Source: Paenibacillus silvae
GTDB lineage: Bacteria; Bacillota; Bacilli; Paenibacillales; Paenibacillaceae
Length of the DNA: 48,309 nucleotides
NCBI RefSeq assembly: GCF_014639235.1
Contig: NZ_BMFU01000023.1
Coordinates: 1 to 48,309 of the forward strand
Direction of reading: 5' to 3'
The notes under the pieces were generated by a model. It was not told where the DNA came from, searched no databases, and was given only the letters and a program-made list of their open reading frames with translations. Positions 8,239 to 16,453 of this stretch are shown here, piece after piece. Position 1 is the first letter of the stretch. Each line of letters starts with the position of its first letter. The position numbers and the translations under genes were made by a program.

Positions 8239-10098
8239 ATGATCATTTACAGTAGTAATGCATTGGCCTTCAGAGAATCAGTTGATAATAATCAAATTAC
8301 AGTTCAAATTGAGGAAGCCTATATTAAAGGTATGGGGAAGAAACCAAACAAAGGTGAGGTACGAGCCTGGAATAATTCTATGCAATTTATGGAAAAGATT
8401 ATTCGTAATTCTAAGGTTGCAGATGATTGCGGCATATTAATTGAATATAATATTCCTTCTACAAGTAAAAGAATTGATTTTATTATTGCAGGTCAGGATG
8501 AACAAAAGAATGATAACTTTGTGATTGTGGAGTTAAAACAATGGGATGCAGTCGAGGCTATGGATCGTGAAGATATTGTAAGGGCATTTATTGGAGGTAG
8601 AACAAGGGAGACACCTCATCCTTCGTATCAGGCATGGTCATATAAACAATATTTAAGTGATATGAATGAAGCTGTGTATTCCAAGGATATTAATGGATAC
8701 TCATGTGCATATCTACATAATTACAGATCGGTTCATCCTGATCCGCTCCAATACGATCAATATCAGAATATCATCTGTGAAGCTCCTTTATTTTTAGCTG
8801 ATGATACATCTAAACTTCAAAATTTCCTTAAAAAGCATGTAGGTCAAGGAAAGGGGGTTAACTTACTTTATTTAATTGAGAATGGTAAGATCCGTCCGTC
8901 TAAGAAGCTAATTGACCATATCGATGGATTGTTTCAGGGAAACTCTGATTTTGTATTGCTTGATGAGCAGAAGGTTGCATATGAAGCAATTATGAGTCTC
9001 GCCAAGCAAACAGATATAAAACGGACCATCATTGTGCAAGGTGGTCCTGGTACAGGTAAATCAGTAATATCTATGAATGCACTCGGTGGGTTACTTAAAA
9101 ATAAGCTAAATGTTAAATTCATTGCCCCAAATGCTTCATTTCGAACGGTTATGGTAGAGACTCTGACAAAACGACAAGCTAAAAACAAGACACGTACAAA
9201 GATGTTATTTTCGGGATCAAGTCAATTTTACAAAGAACCAGCTAACATGTATGACGTACTTGTTGTTGATGAAGCACACCGATTGAAGGGCAAAGGAGCA
9301 TATCAATATTTTGGAGAGAGTCAGATCGAAGATATCATTAAGGCATCTAAAGTGAATGTGTTTTTCATAGATGATTTTCAACGTATCCGACCTGAAGATA
9401 TTGGTTCTATTGCAGAGATTAAACGTTTAGCTGCATTATATAATTCGGAAGTGCATGAATACTCACTAGCAGCCCAGTTTCGTTGCTCTGGGGCAGAAGG
9501 TTTTTTAAATTGGGTTGATGACGCATTACAGATTCGTCCTACTGCTAATTTCGATGGATGGGATCAAAATTCTTTTGAATTTATATTAATGAACACACCA
9601 AACGAAGTATACCATCTAATCAAAATTAAAAATGAACAGGGATACAAGGCAAGAATGCTAGCTGGGTTTGCTTGGAATTGGACTGCTGATAAGGATGGTA
9701 ATCACAATGGCGAAATTCCTGATGTGAACATTGAAGAACATCAATTTGCTATGCCTTGGAATGCTCGTTCCATATCAAGCACGTGGGCTATAGATGAAAG
9801 TGGTGTAGATCAGATTGGATGTGTTCATACGTCTCAAGGTCTAGAGTTTGATTATGTAGGCGTAATCATAGGAAATGATCTGAAATTTGATTCAAATAAG
9901 ATGGAACTTTATTCGGATTATGATGAGTACAAGGATAGAATGGGGAAAAAAGGACTTAAATTCAAAAATGAGGAGTTAACTAAGCTAGTTAAAAATATTT
10001 ATAAAATATTGATGTCTCGGGGGATGAAGGGGTGTTATGTTTATTGTCGGGATAAAGAATTGATGAGTTACTTACAAAGTAGAAGTAAGATAAAATGA
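8239..10098 (+). CDS. DUF2075 protein: PD-(D/E)XK-like nuclease plus helicase
   Basis: This protein has 619 residues, from an ATG after GGCGGTGA. The N-terminal part carries a restriction-endonuclease-like signature, RIDFII (D80) followed by VELKQW (E98, K100). The centre is a superfamily 1-like ATPase with GGPGTGKS (268-275), a DEAH box (344-347), FIDDFQRIRP and a late HTSQGLEFDYVGV motif, which matches the DUF2075 family. These proteins are thought to process DNA or RNA and are often found with restriction or defence genes. It is AT-rich like the preceding membrane protein gene and ends at a terminator. Nuclease plus helicase activity follows from the motifs; the biological target is not known. 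Confidence 0.85.
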   Translation: MIIYSSNALAFRESVDNNQITVQIEEAYIKGMGKKPNKGEVRAWNNSMQFMEKIIRNSKVADDCGILIEYNIPSTSKRIDFIIAGQDEQKNDNFVIVELKQWDAVEAMDREDIVRAFIGGRTRETPHPSYQAWSYKQYLSDMNEAVYSKDINGYSCAYLHNYRSVHPDPLQYDQYQNIICEAPLFLADDTSKLQNFLKKHVGQGKGVNLLYLIENGKIRPSKKLIDHIDGLFQGNSDFVLLDEQKVAYEAIMSLAKQTDIKRTIIVQGGPGTGKSVISMNALGGLLKNKLNVKFIAPNASFRTVMVETLTKRQAKNKTRTKMLFSGSSQFYKEPANMYDVLVVDEAHRLKGKGAYQYFGESQIEDIIKASKVNVFFIDDFQRIRPEDIGSIAEIKRLAALYNSEVHEYSLAAQFRCSGAEGFLNWVDDALQIRPTANFDGWDQNSFEFILMNTPNEVYHLIKIKNEQGYKARMLAGFAWNWTADKDGNHNGEIPDVNIEEHQFAMPWNARSISSTWAIDESGVDQIGCVHTSQGLEFDYVGVIIGNDLKFDSNKMELYSDYDEYKDRMGKKGLKFKNEELTKLVKNIYKILMSRGMKGCYVYCRDKELMSYLQSRSKIK

Positions 10099-10122
10099 AT
10101 TTTTGATTGCACGTAGTGAAGA

Positions 10123-10169
10123 AACCCTATCATTTCAACAAAAATGGAGAGATAGGGTTGTTGTTTTTT
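10123..10169. terminator. Terminator between the DUF2075 gene and the convergent XRE gene
   Basis: AACCCTATC pairs with GATAGGGTT across a 19-base loop and is followed by a T-rich run on the plus strand. Its edge touches the stop codon of the convergent regulator gene. Confidence 0.75.
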
Positions 10170-10509
10170 ACATCAATATTCCTTTTACAACATTTTTGGC
10201 TGTCCGTATATGTTCTGAATTAGAGTCTCTTAGCAGTTGTACAATTTCCTTAATTTGTTTCTCATCTTCAGTTACTTCAAACTCTTCATCAACATACGCA
10301 AATAATTGTATCAAATTAACTTCAAGGGACTCAGCGATCTTCGCCAAGTTCACCAAAGAGACGTTCTTTTCACCACGTTCAATCTGACCTATGTATGAAA
10401 AATGAAATCCACCTTTTTCTCCAAGGGATTCTTGTGAATACCCTTTTTCTTTGCGTAGTGCACGAATTCTGGCTCCGACCAATTTTAAAACTTCTCTGTC
10501 CTCGTTCAT
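10168..10509 (-). CDS. XRE-family (controller-like) transcriptional regulator
   Basis: This protein has 113 residues, from an ATG preceded by AGGTGA. The N-terminal ~70 residues form a Cro/C1-type helix-turn-helix: IRALRKEKGYSQESLGEK, YIGQIERGEKNVSL and LAKIAESLEV. The IERGxxN and LxxLAKIA pattern resembles restriction-modification controller proteins and SinR-like repressors. A short helical tail may dimerise. It is transcribed toward the DUF2075 gene and away from the HEPN-like gene. An AT-rich palindrome lies in the shared upstream region, suggesting it controls itself and its divergent neighbour. Confidence 0.85.
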   Translation of the reverse strand: MNEDREVLKLVGARIRALRKEKGYSQESLGEKGGFHFSYIGQIERGEKNVSLVNLAKIAESLEVNLIQLFAYVDEEFEVTEDEKQIKEIVQLLRDSNSEHIRTAKNVVKGILM

Positions 10510-10599
10510 GGTATTTCACCTCTATGTTCAAAAGTGTAGACAAGTTTCCTAAAGGTAAACACCAAACGAAGAATACAAAATAAATAATTGATTACTATA

Positions 10600-10623
10600 A
10601 GTATTATTTTGTTGTATAATACT
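10600..10623. promoter_or_regulatory. Palindromic operator candidate over a -10 box
   Basis: AGTATTA (10600-10606) and TAATACT (10617-10623) form a perfect 7-bp inverted repeat. It encloses the TATAAT (10615-10620) of the presumed promoter for the HEPN-like gene. The position between the divergent XRE and HEPN-like genes makes it a likely regulator site. Confidence 0.45.
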
Positions 10624-10649
10624 GGTATTAACTCGCTGGAGGGATGACA

Positions 10650-11156
10650 ATGGCAAGAAATCGGTCTTTTACCGAAGCGCCTTGTAATCACCAAGTAGAT
10701 TTTACTCCTCGTTTTCAAGAAGGTAATAACTCTAAGCAATCTGTATTCAGACATAATCTAGATGAATATAGACTCCGTAATACAATCATGGGCTATCACC
10801 AACATTCGAAATATCACATCAAACTTGCCAGCATCATGCAAAGTCACAATCAGTTTCAAGCTTGCCTCATACTCTGCGATTGGGCACTTGCCTCGATGAT
10901 TAAGGCATTATATATCCAAAAGTATCGTGCAGTACATTCACCGAAGGAGCTTACTATGAATGAGATTTTACCTTTGGTGCATACAGATACTGTACCTGGA
11001 TTGGACATTGCTTTGTTCATTGGTACGATTCAACATATGTCCTGCATGGGGGAGTTTAACCAGGATCGGACTCTAAAGGAAAACAACATCAAAAAGCTTC
11101 TTCAACGAACAGAAGAAATATTGAAGGAGTTAGAGGATCGGTTGAAGCATAACTAA
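10650..11156 (+). CDS. HEPN-like helical protein
   Basis: The chosen start is ATG 10650, six bases after GGAGGG; the ATG at 10644 touches that site. The 168-residue product has a disordered first ~35 residues and then a helical bundle. The pattern HSKYHIKLASIMQSHNQF, CDWALASMIKALYIQK resembles HEPN domains, which are nucleotide- or RNA-binding and often toxic in defence modules. I do not see a clear RxxxxxH ribonuclease motif, so catalytic activity is doubtful. It is divergent from the XRE regulator and probably regulated by it. Confidence 0.55.
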   Translation: MARNRSFTEAPCNHQVDFTPRFQEGNNSKQSVFRHNLDEYRLRNTIMGYHQHSKYHIKLASIMQSHNQFQACLILCDWALASMIKALYIQKYRAVHSPKELTMNEILPLVHTDTVPGLDIALFIGTIQHMSCMGEFNQDRTLKENNIKKLLQRTEEILKELEDRLKHN

Positions 11157-11345
11157 CAGAGCTAAAATAATCTATTGATTCAATGTGTGTATAAATTGCT
11201 CAGTTTTTTTGAACATAGGACTCTAAGAGCACAGGGGATTAAAGAACACTTTTGATAATAAGGGAAAATCAGGATATTGGACGGATGTATATATCACGTA
11301 CTTCTGCTAACATAGTAAAATCTTATTTACTTCGGAGAGAAATCT

Positions 11346-12587
11346 ATGAGTACAATTAAAGTAACACCAGAGCAACTACTACATGTATCTAAACAGATTG
11401 AGCAGGGGAGACAACAGCTGGAATCGATACGGAATGACCTGACTGCAAGAATCGGCTTCATCGAGTCTCAGTGGGCAGGAGCCACACAGGAGCGGTTCTT
11501 CTATGATTTTCAGCAATCTCGTCCTGTACTGAATCGTGCACTGGAGAGTATGGTGAAGTCCTCTCAGGAACTAGTGGCTATTGCCGAGAGGTTCCAACAG
11601 GTGGATCAGGAACAGGTGAGCTTGGGTGCCGTTATTGGGCAGAATGCTGCTGGCAGCATAATGAATCAGGATACAGCTAACCGGGAAGAGAAACAAAGAA
11701 TGGTATACAATCCTTTGTTTGGTGTCGTTATGCCTGCCAGTGAAGCTGAGGATGGGATGCCAGGACAGAAGGAATTAAGGAAATACTTTAATAATGGTGG
11801 TTCATTAGAGGAAATGAGAGCAGGGCCGAAGCAACCCGAGTCTGGTGGGGGAGATATATATGATGAACAAATTAAGGCATTTGAAGAAGGTTACCATCCC
11901 ATTACCGGAGTATCTGTACCTGCATGGCAAGCTGGAATTTCTATCGCAAGTTTACAACTCGGTAAGATCGCGATGGCTTTTACGGGGATGTATAATAAGG
12001 GCTACAAGGTTCCGAAAAATGGATTGAAATTATCAAAAGACATGGGAGCAAAGCCCGGTCATATTCCGAACAATCCATTGCATGATAACCCAATACTCAG
12101 CAAAACGAATAAAGGATTAGAAGTACAATTCACTAACAATGCTGGCAACAGGATTTTTTGGATAGAGCAGAACCCTAAAAATATACCTCATGCAATAGAT
12201 GCTGCAAAAAATAGCCGTGATACAGGTAAAGTTGTCGAGGGGAAAGTCGGTGAATTTGTAGAGAGTCATGTTGGAGTAACTGGATTTGGAGTGGAAGTTA
12301 AAAATGTGGATAATAAATTAAGAGTTACGGATCTGGATGTTGTTACGAACTCACAAATTATTGAAGTGAAAAAATCAGCGGGAGCAGTGAAAACAGACCA
12401 AATCGATAGACTCGTGGATATAAATCATAAAGAGTTTTTTAATCATAACAAGAAGGAAGTTATTTTATATATCGACACACCGTTAGAAAATACGGGTCGA
12501 ATTGCATCTGAGAAAATCGATTATGTAAAAAGTAAGGGTGTTAAAGTGGTTAACTCGTTGGATGAATTAAGGGAGGTACTGAAATAA
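11346..12587 (+). CDS. WXG100-type polymorphic toxin with restriction-endonuclease-like tail
   Basis: This protein has 413 residues, from an ATG after CGGAGAG. Residues 1-95 form a WXG100 (ESAT-6-like) helical hairpin with the WAG motif at 43-45, the targeting signal for type VII secretion. A variable linker follows, then a pre-toxin segment (KPGHIPNNP). The C-terminal ~120 residues carry DLDVV (D331), IIEVKK (E340, K342) and a later QIDRL, consistent with a PD-(D/E)XK nuclease toxin. It would be exported and degrade DNA of competitors; export and target are inferred. The next gene overlaps its stop by one base and is the likely immunity gene. Confidence 0.82.
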   Translation: MSTIKVTPEQLLHVSKQIEQGRQQLESIRNDLTARIGFIESQWAGATQERFFYDFQQSRPVLNRALESMVKSSQELVAIAERFQQVDQEQVSLGAVIGQNAAGSIMNQDTANREEKQRMVYNPLFGVVMPASEAEDGMPGQKELRKYFNNGGSLEEMRAGPKQPESGGGDIYDEQIKAFEEGYHPITGVSVPAWQAGISIASLQLGKIAMAFTGMYNKGYKVPKNGLKLSKDMGAKPGHIPNNPLHDNPILSKTNKGLEVQFTNNAGNRIFWIEQNPKNIPHAIDAAKNSRDTGKVVEGKVGEFVESHVGVTGFGVEVKNVDNKLRVTDLDVVTNSQIIEVKKSAGAVKTDQIDRLVDINHKEFFNHNKKEVILYIDTPLENTGRIASEKIDYVKSKGVKVVNSLDELREVLK

Positions 12588-13072
12588 TGGCATCGGCTTT
12601 TGTATTGGTAGAAGAAAACAGTAATATACCCATAGATCGTTTGATGAGAGATATACAGCAAGCCTGTATAGAGGCAAAATTACATTTAATATATGGAATT
12701 CAAGATTTAGATTCGGAACAGAACATGAAACATTGTGCCTTAGGTATTTCACTTTCGAACCAACAAGAGTCAGGACTTGGCAAGGTAAATAATACGATCA
12801 GAGTCGATGTGTACGATGAACCTGCTCTGCATCAATACAGAGAATTGGAGTGGATAGATGATGGGAGAATATATTTTAACACGCTTATTATAGATGAAGT
12901 TCATCAAAATGAAGAGGTTACCCTAACCTTTCTGTATTATTTTCTTGCGAGGTACCCGCAGATGATGGTTTGGATAGAGGAAGATTGGGTTTACACAATG
13001 TCTGATCTGGCGAAAGCTTGGAAAACTTCAAATATGTCTGATTGGTGTTACATGAACCCGAATTCCCTATAG
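12587..13072 (+). CDS. Candidate immunity protein for the WXG100 nuclease toxin
   Basis: This protein has 161 residues, with an ATG overlapping the toxin stop (TAATG), so it is translationally coupled. It is acidic and soluble, with no signal peptide; the segment LTFLYYFLARYPQMMVWIEEDWVYT is conspicuous for aromatic residues. I recognise no specific immunity family. The function is inferred from coupling to the toxin and from its acidic charge. Confidence 0.7.
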   Translation: MASAFVLVEENSNIPIDRLMRDIQQACIEAKLHLIYGIQDLDSEQNMKHCALGISLSNQQESGLGKVNNTIRVDVYDEPALHQYRELEWIDDGRIYFNTLIIDEVHQNEEVTLTFLYYFLARYPQMMVWIEEDWVYTMSDLAKAWKTSNMSDWCYMNPNSL

Positions 13073-13091
13073 GTAGCACGAAATTCCGTAT

Positions 13092-13132
13092 AAGCCCAAC
13101 TCACTCCTTAAAGAGTAGCTATGGGCTTTTTG
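13092..13132 (+). terminator. Terminator after the WXG toxin/immunity unit
   Basis: AAGCCCA pairs with TGGGCTT, with an inner partly paired loop, followed by a T run on the plus strand. Confidence 0.75.
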
Positions 13133-13190
13133 TATCCCTCTTTTTGCTCCCGCCACTTTACAAAAACCACCTCTCTTCATCCATGGCAAA

Positions 13191-13199
13191 TGGTATAAT
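13191..13199 (+). promoter_or_regulatory. Extended -10 promoter for the MazG-like/PLD-helicase pair
   Basis: TGGTATAAT is a perfect extended -10 about 65 bases before the MazG-like start. No good -35 lies at 17 bases, as expected for extended -10 promoters. Confidence 0.45.
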
Positions 13200-13263
13200 G
13201 GCAAAAAGGGACATTCTGGCGTGAAGCTGGAGAGCTTCCAGAGCAGAGAGGATGATAAACCAC

Positions 13264-13590
13264 ATGCCTACATACAACAAATTAGTGCGGGACAAGATTC
13301 CGCATATTATCACATCCAGCCGCAAGGAGTGTCGGACGCGCATTCTGGACCCGGAGGAATACAAGGAAGAGTTAAGAACAAAGCTGAGCGAAGAATCGGA
13401 AGAATACATGAGTGCAGGAAGCGATCAGGAAGCGCTGGAGGAACTGGCGGATATGCTCGAAGTGATCCGGGCGCTGGCAGAGGTTCATGGTGCCAATGCG
13501 GCGCAGCTGGATAAGCTGCGTGCAGATAAAGCCGAGGCGCGTGGAGGATTCCAGGAGAGAGTGTATCTGATCGATGTCAACGAAGCTTAA
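13264..13590 (+). CDS. MazG-like nucleoside triphosphate pyrophosphohydrolase
   Basis: The chosen start is ATG 13264, about eleven bases after AGAGAGGA; an upstream ATG at 13252 lies inside that site. The 108-residue product begins PTYNKLVRDKIP, typical of small phosphoribosyl-ATP-pyrophosphohydrolase-like proteins. It has the metal-binding pattern EESEEY followed by EALEELADMLEV (the EExxE...ExxD motif of all-alpha NTP pyrophosphatases). It would hydrolyse (d)NTPs to NMP plus pyrophosphate in the cytoplasm; the substrate is not predictable. Its 3' end overlaps the next gene by 17 bases, which indicates translational coupling with the PLD-helicase. Confidence 0.85.
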   Translation: MPTYNKLVRDKIPHIITSSRKECRTRILDPEEYKEELRTKLSEESEEYMSAGSDQEALEELADMLEVIRALAEVHGANAAQLDKLRADKAEARGGFQERVYLIDVNEA

Positions 13591-16030
13591 TGTAAAACTC
13601 ATTACCGACAATCTGGCCGATGAACTTATTACCCGGATGCAGCATGCGTCCGGGATTTATATTATGACGTCCTTTATGATGCAATCTGGAGTCAAGCTGC
13701 TTGCCCCACATCTCAAGCGGGCGGCAGAACGTGGAGCAGAGGTGCGTATGCTCGCAGGAGACTATTTGTACATCACACAGCCTGAAGGATTGCGGGCGCT
13801 CTGTGAGGTTGATCCACGAATTGAAGCAAGGCTGTGGCGAAGCATGGGTACTTCTTTTCACCCTAAAGCATATCTGTTTGATCATGAACATGGAGAAGGC
13901 ATGTTGATTGTCGGCTCTTCGAATTTCTCATTCACGGCGCTCAAGACGGGGTATGAATGGAATTTGGCAATGAATGCGGAGGCAGAGCCGTATACGTTTC
14001 AGTCGGCTTTGGAGAAGTTCATGCAGAGCTTCTATCACGAGACAACCTTGCCAGTGAACCCGGATTCCATCGCACTGTATGAAGAAGAGTATCGACAGTA
14101 TCACCAGAAGAACCCGGAGATGATCCAGCGGATCACTGAAATGGAGGAAGCAGAGTTTGGTACAAGGCTGCCAGAGGAGGAGACTGAACACGAGCCTGCT
14201 GTCTTGCCTCATTTGCCTATTCAGCCACGATTTGCCCAATTAGATGTACTCGAAGCATTGAATGCAACGATGGAGGAGCAGTACGAAAAAGCCATGGTGG
14301 TTATGGCGACTGGACTTGGCAAAACGTATTTGGCGGGCTTTTTCGCCCAAAGGTTTGAGCGAATTTTGTTTATAGCGCATCGGGAAGAGATCCTGAATCA
14401 GGCGAAAAAGTCGTTTCAGCAGATCATGCCTGAACGTAGTCATGGGATATTTAACGGAAAACAAAAGGATGGAGAGGCAGACTGTGTGTACGCTTCGATC
14501 TATACACTGAGTTTGCAACGACACCGGGATGTGTTTGCGGCTAATGCCTTTGATCTGATCGTGGTGGATGAGTTCCATCATGCGGCGGCAAAGACGTATA
14601 TGAAGGTCATTGAATACTTCCGTCCGCAGTTTTTGCTGGGTATTACAGCAACCCCGGATCGACTGGATGGTAAGGATGTATATGCACTGTGTGACGGGAA
14701 CGTCGCGTACCAGATGCATTTTATTGAAGTGATTCGGCGCGGATGGCTGGCGCCTTTTCAATACTATGGCGTATTCGACGATACGGACTATTCGCAGATT
14801 CGCTGGCTCGGTACCAAATATGATGAAGAACAGCTCATGTCTGTTCAACTGCAAGAGGAGCATGTGGAAACGATCTATGCGGCCTGGATACGGCACAAGC
14901 AGACAAGAACCATCTGTTTCTGCTCATCCATTCGTCAAGCGGACTACCTGGCTGCGTATTTCCGAAGTCAGGGAGTGAAGGTGCTTAGCCTGCATTCGCG
15001 TACATCGGAGATGTCGCGAGAGGAAGCCATCCGGCAGCTTGGCGCGGGTGAACTGGAAGTTGTGCTGACCGTAGATTTGTTTAACGAAGGGACGGATATT
15101 CCGAGTGTAGATACGTTGCTTTTTGTACGTCCCACCGAGTCACTTACGGTATTCACCCAGCAGGTGGGGCGAGGTTTGAGGTTGTCAGAAGGAAAGTCTC
15201 ATTGCGTTATCATCGACCTGATCGGGAATTACCGCAATGCGGATGTGAAGCTTAGCCTGTTTGATGTACGCAGGAATGAGGAACGTAGTGGAAAAGCACT
15301 GGACTCGGCTATACCGGAAGTTCCAGACAACTGCGGCATTCATCTGGAGACCCGAGTGGTGAACTTGCTTCAGGAGCTAAGCCGCAAACGAATGCCGCGC
15401 CGCGAAAAGCTGCTTCAGGATTTTCTGGATGTCAAACGCGAGCTGGGACGTATCCCGACCTATCTGGAGCTTCATCTTATGGGGCAGTCGAAGAGTATCG
15501 GATACCGAAGCGAATTTGGCTCATATGTCGGTTTCCTGTACTGGACAGAGTTGTTATCTCCTGTGGAGGGAGATATCTATGTTCGGCACGAAGCATGGCT
15601 GCGAGATATAGAAAAGACGATCATGAACAAAAGCTACAAAATGATTGTGCTGCTTTATATGCTGGATCGAGGCGAAGCCCACTGGATGGACCCGGTCACA
15701 CCGGGAGAGATGGCTGAATTTTTCTATCGATATCTTACAGAGAAGGAGTATCGGAAACGAAAGGACTTTTCAGATAAAGGTAAGGCTGCGCTAACAGAAT
15801 GGAATGAGAAGACGGCAAACGAGATGCAGAAGCTGATTATCGACATGCCCATGTCCAAGTGGAGTGGGGCAAAGAACAGTATGACCCGATTCGAAGATGG
15901 CGTGTTTTCACTGAATGTAGAAGTGCAGAATACGGAAGAACGGGCAGTGTTATATCGTTGGACACGGGAAGTATGTTTGTATCGGTTACATTCATATTTC
16001 GAGAAAGGCAATCCTTTATCTATAGTTTAA
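13574..16030 (+). CDS. PLD-nuclease / superfamily 2 helicase, second copy
   Basis: This protein has 818 residues. The N-terminal phospholipase-D-type domain shows HPKAYLF (H96) and GSSNFS (from 114). The helicase carries TGLGKT (around 246-251), DEFHH (332-336), ITATPDRLDG and QQVGRGLR. The C-terminal ~250 residues are not clearly DUF3427. It is a shorter relative of the 4103-7240 product, sharing the DEFHHAAA, ATP-R-DGKD and RPTESLTVF blocks. The ribosome site is weak (GGAGAG about 16 bases upstream), consistent with coupling to the overlapping pyrophosphohydrolase. Processing of DNA ends, repair or defence are all possible. Confidence 0.85.
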   Translation: MSTKLNVKLITDNLADELITRMQHASGIYIMTSFMMQSGVKLLAPHLKRAAERGAEVRMLAGDYLYITQPEGLRALCEVDPRIEARLWRSMGTSFHPKAYLFDHEHGEGMLIVGSSNFSFTALKTGYEWNLAMNAEAEPYTFQSALEKFMQSFYHETTLPVNPDSIALYEEEYRQYHQKNPEMIQRITEMEEAEFGTRLPEEETEHEPAVLPHLPIQPRFAQLDVLEALNATMEEQYEKAMVVMATGLGKTYLAGFFAQRFERILFIAHREEILNQAKKSFQQIMPERSHGIFNGKQKDGEADCVYASIYTLSLQRHRDVFAANAFDLIVVDEFHHAAAKTYMKVIEYFRPQFLLGITATPDRLDGKDVYALCDGNVAYQMHFIEVIRRGWLAPFQYYGVFDDTDYSQIRWLGTKYDEEQLMSVQLQEEHVETIYAAWIRHKQTRTICFCSSIRQADYLAAYFRSQGVKVLSLHSRTSEMSREEAIRQLGAGELEVVLTVDLFNEGTDIPSVDTLLFVRPTESLTVFTQQVGRGLRLSEGKSHCVIIDLIGNYRNADVKLSLFDVRRNEERSGKALDSAIPEVPDNCGIHLETRVVNLLQELSRKRMPRREKLLQDFLDVKRELGRIPTYLELHLMGQSKSIGYRSEFGSYVGFLYWTELLSPVEGDIYVRHEAWLRDIEKTIMNKSYKMIVLLYMLDRGEAHWMDPVTPGEMAEFFYRYLTEKEYRKRKDFSDKGKAALTEWNEKTANEMQKLIIDMPMSKWSGAKNSMTRFEDGVFSLNVEVQNTEERAVLYRWTREVCLYRLHSYFEKGNPLSIV

Positions 16031-16110
16031 TTGAAGATGTTAAATAAGATATGAGCGGCAACGAAGCTGATTCAATATGGGCTTTGTTGTTGCTTATATT
16101 TTTGTGGTGA

Positions 16111-16236
16111 TTAGTTTCTGAACTCATAGATAGCCAGAATGATAATTGCAATTAGTGCTATAAGAAAGAAAATAAAAAGGGAAGTTAAAAGTCCATAACC
16201 TAGTATAGAGGCTAACTTTGTGATTGTTTTTTTCAT
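16111..16236 (-). CDS. 41-residue membrane peptide
   Basis: This is a complete small frame with ATG at 16234-16236, preceded on the minus strand by GAAAGG at a good distance, and a TAA stop. The peptide starts MKKTITKLASILGYG and is followed by an almost pure hydrophobic helix rich in Leu, Ile and Phe, ending YEFRN. A basic head plus one transmembrane helix fits a small membrane regulator, a holin-like peptide or a type I toxin. I recognise no family. It is transcribed opposite to the PLD-helicase in an otherwise gene-free 420-bp stretch. Confidence 0.5.
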   Translation of the reverse strand: MKKTITKLASILGYGLLTSLFIFFLIALIAIIILAIYEFRN

Positions 16237-16385
16237 AGATAACGACCTTTCTATATAAATAAGCAACAAAACTAACATTGTTTCTTATAAGTGTATAACA
16301 CCGTAAGAAGAGTTTAGTTTGCCATTTTTATAACGATCTCGGTTGTATTCTTACTTTGAACGGGATGAAGCGGTAAATATAAAAT

Positions 16386-16426
16386 AAAAAAAGCTTATCC
16401 CGCACACGAAGTGGATAAGCTTTTTT
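16386..16426. terminator. Bidirectional terminator
   Basis: A run of A and GCTTATCC pair with GGATAAGC and a run of T. It works in both directions and is placed to end the minus-strand gene at 16454; on the plus strand it lies about 350 bases past the helicase stop. Confidence 0.85.
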
Positions 16427-16453
16427 CTCATGTGTATCTTTGAGCAGAAAACA

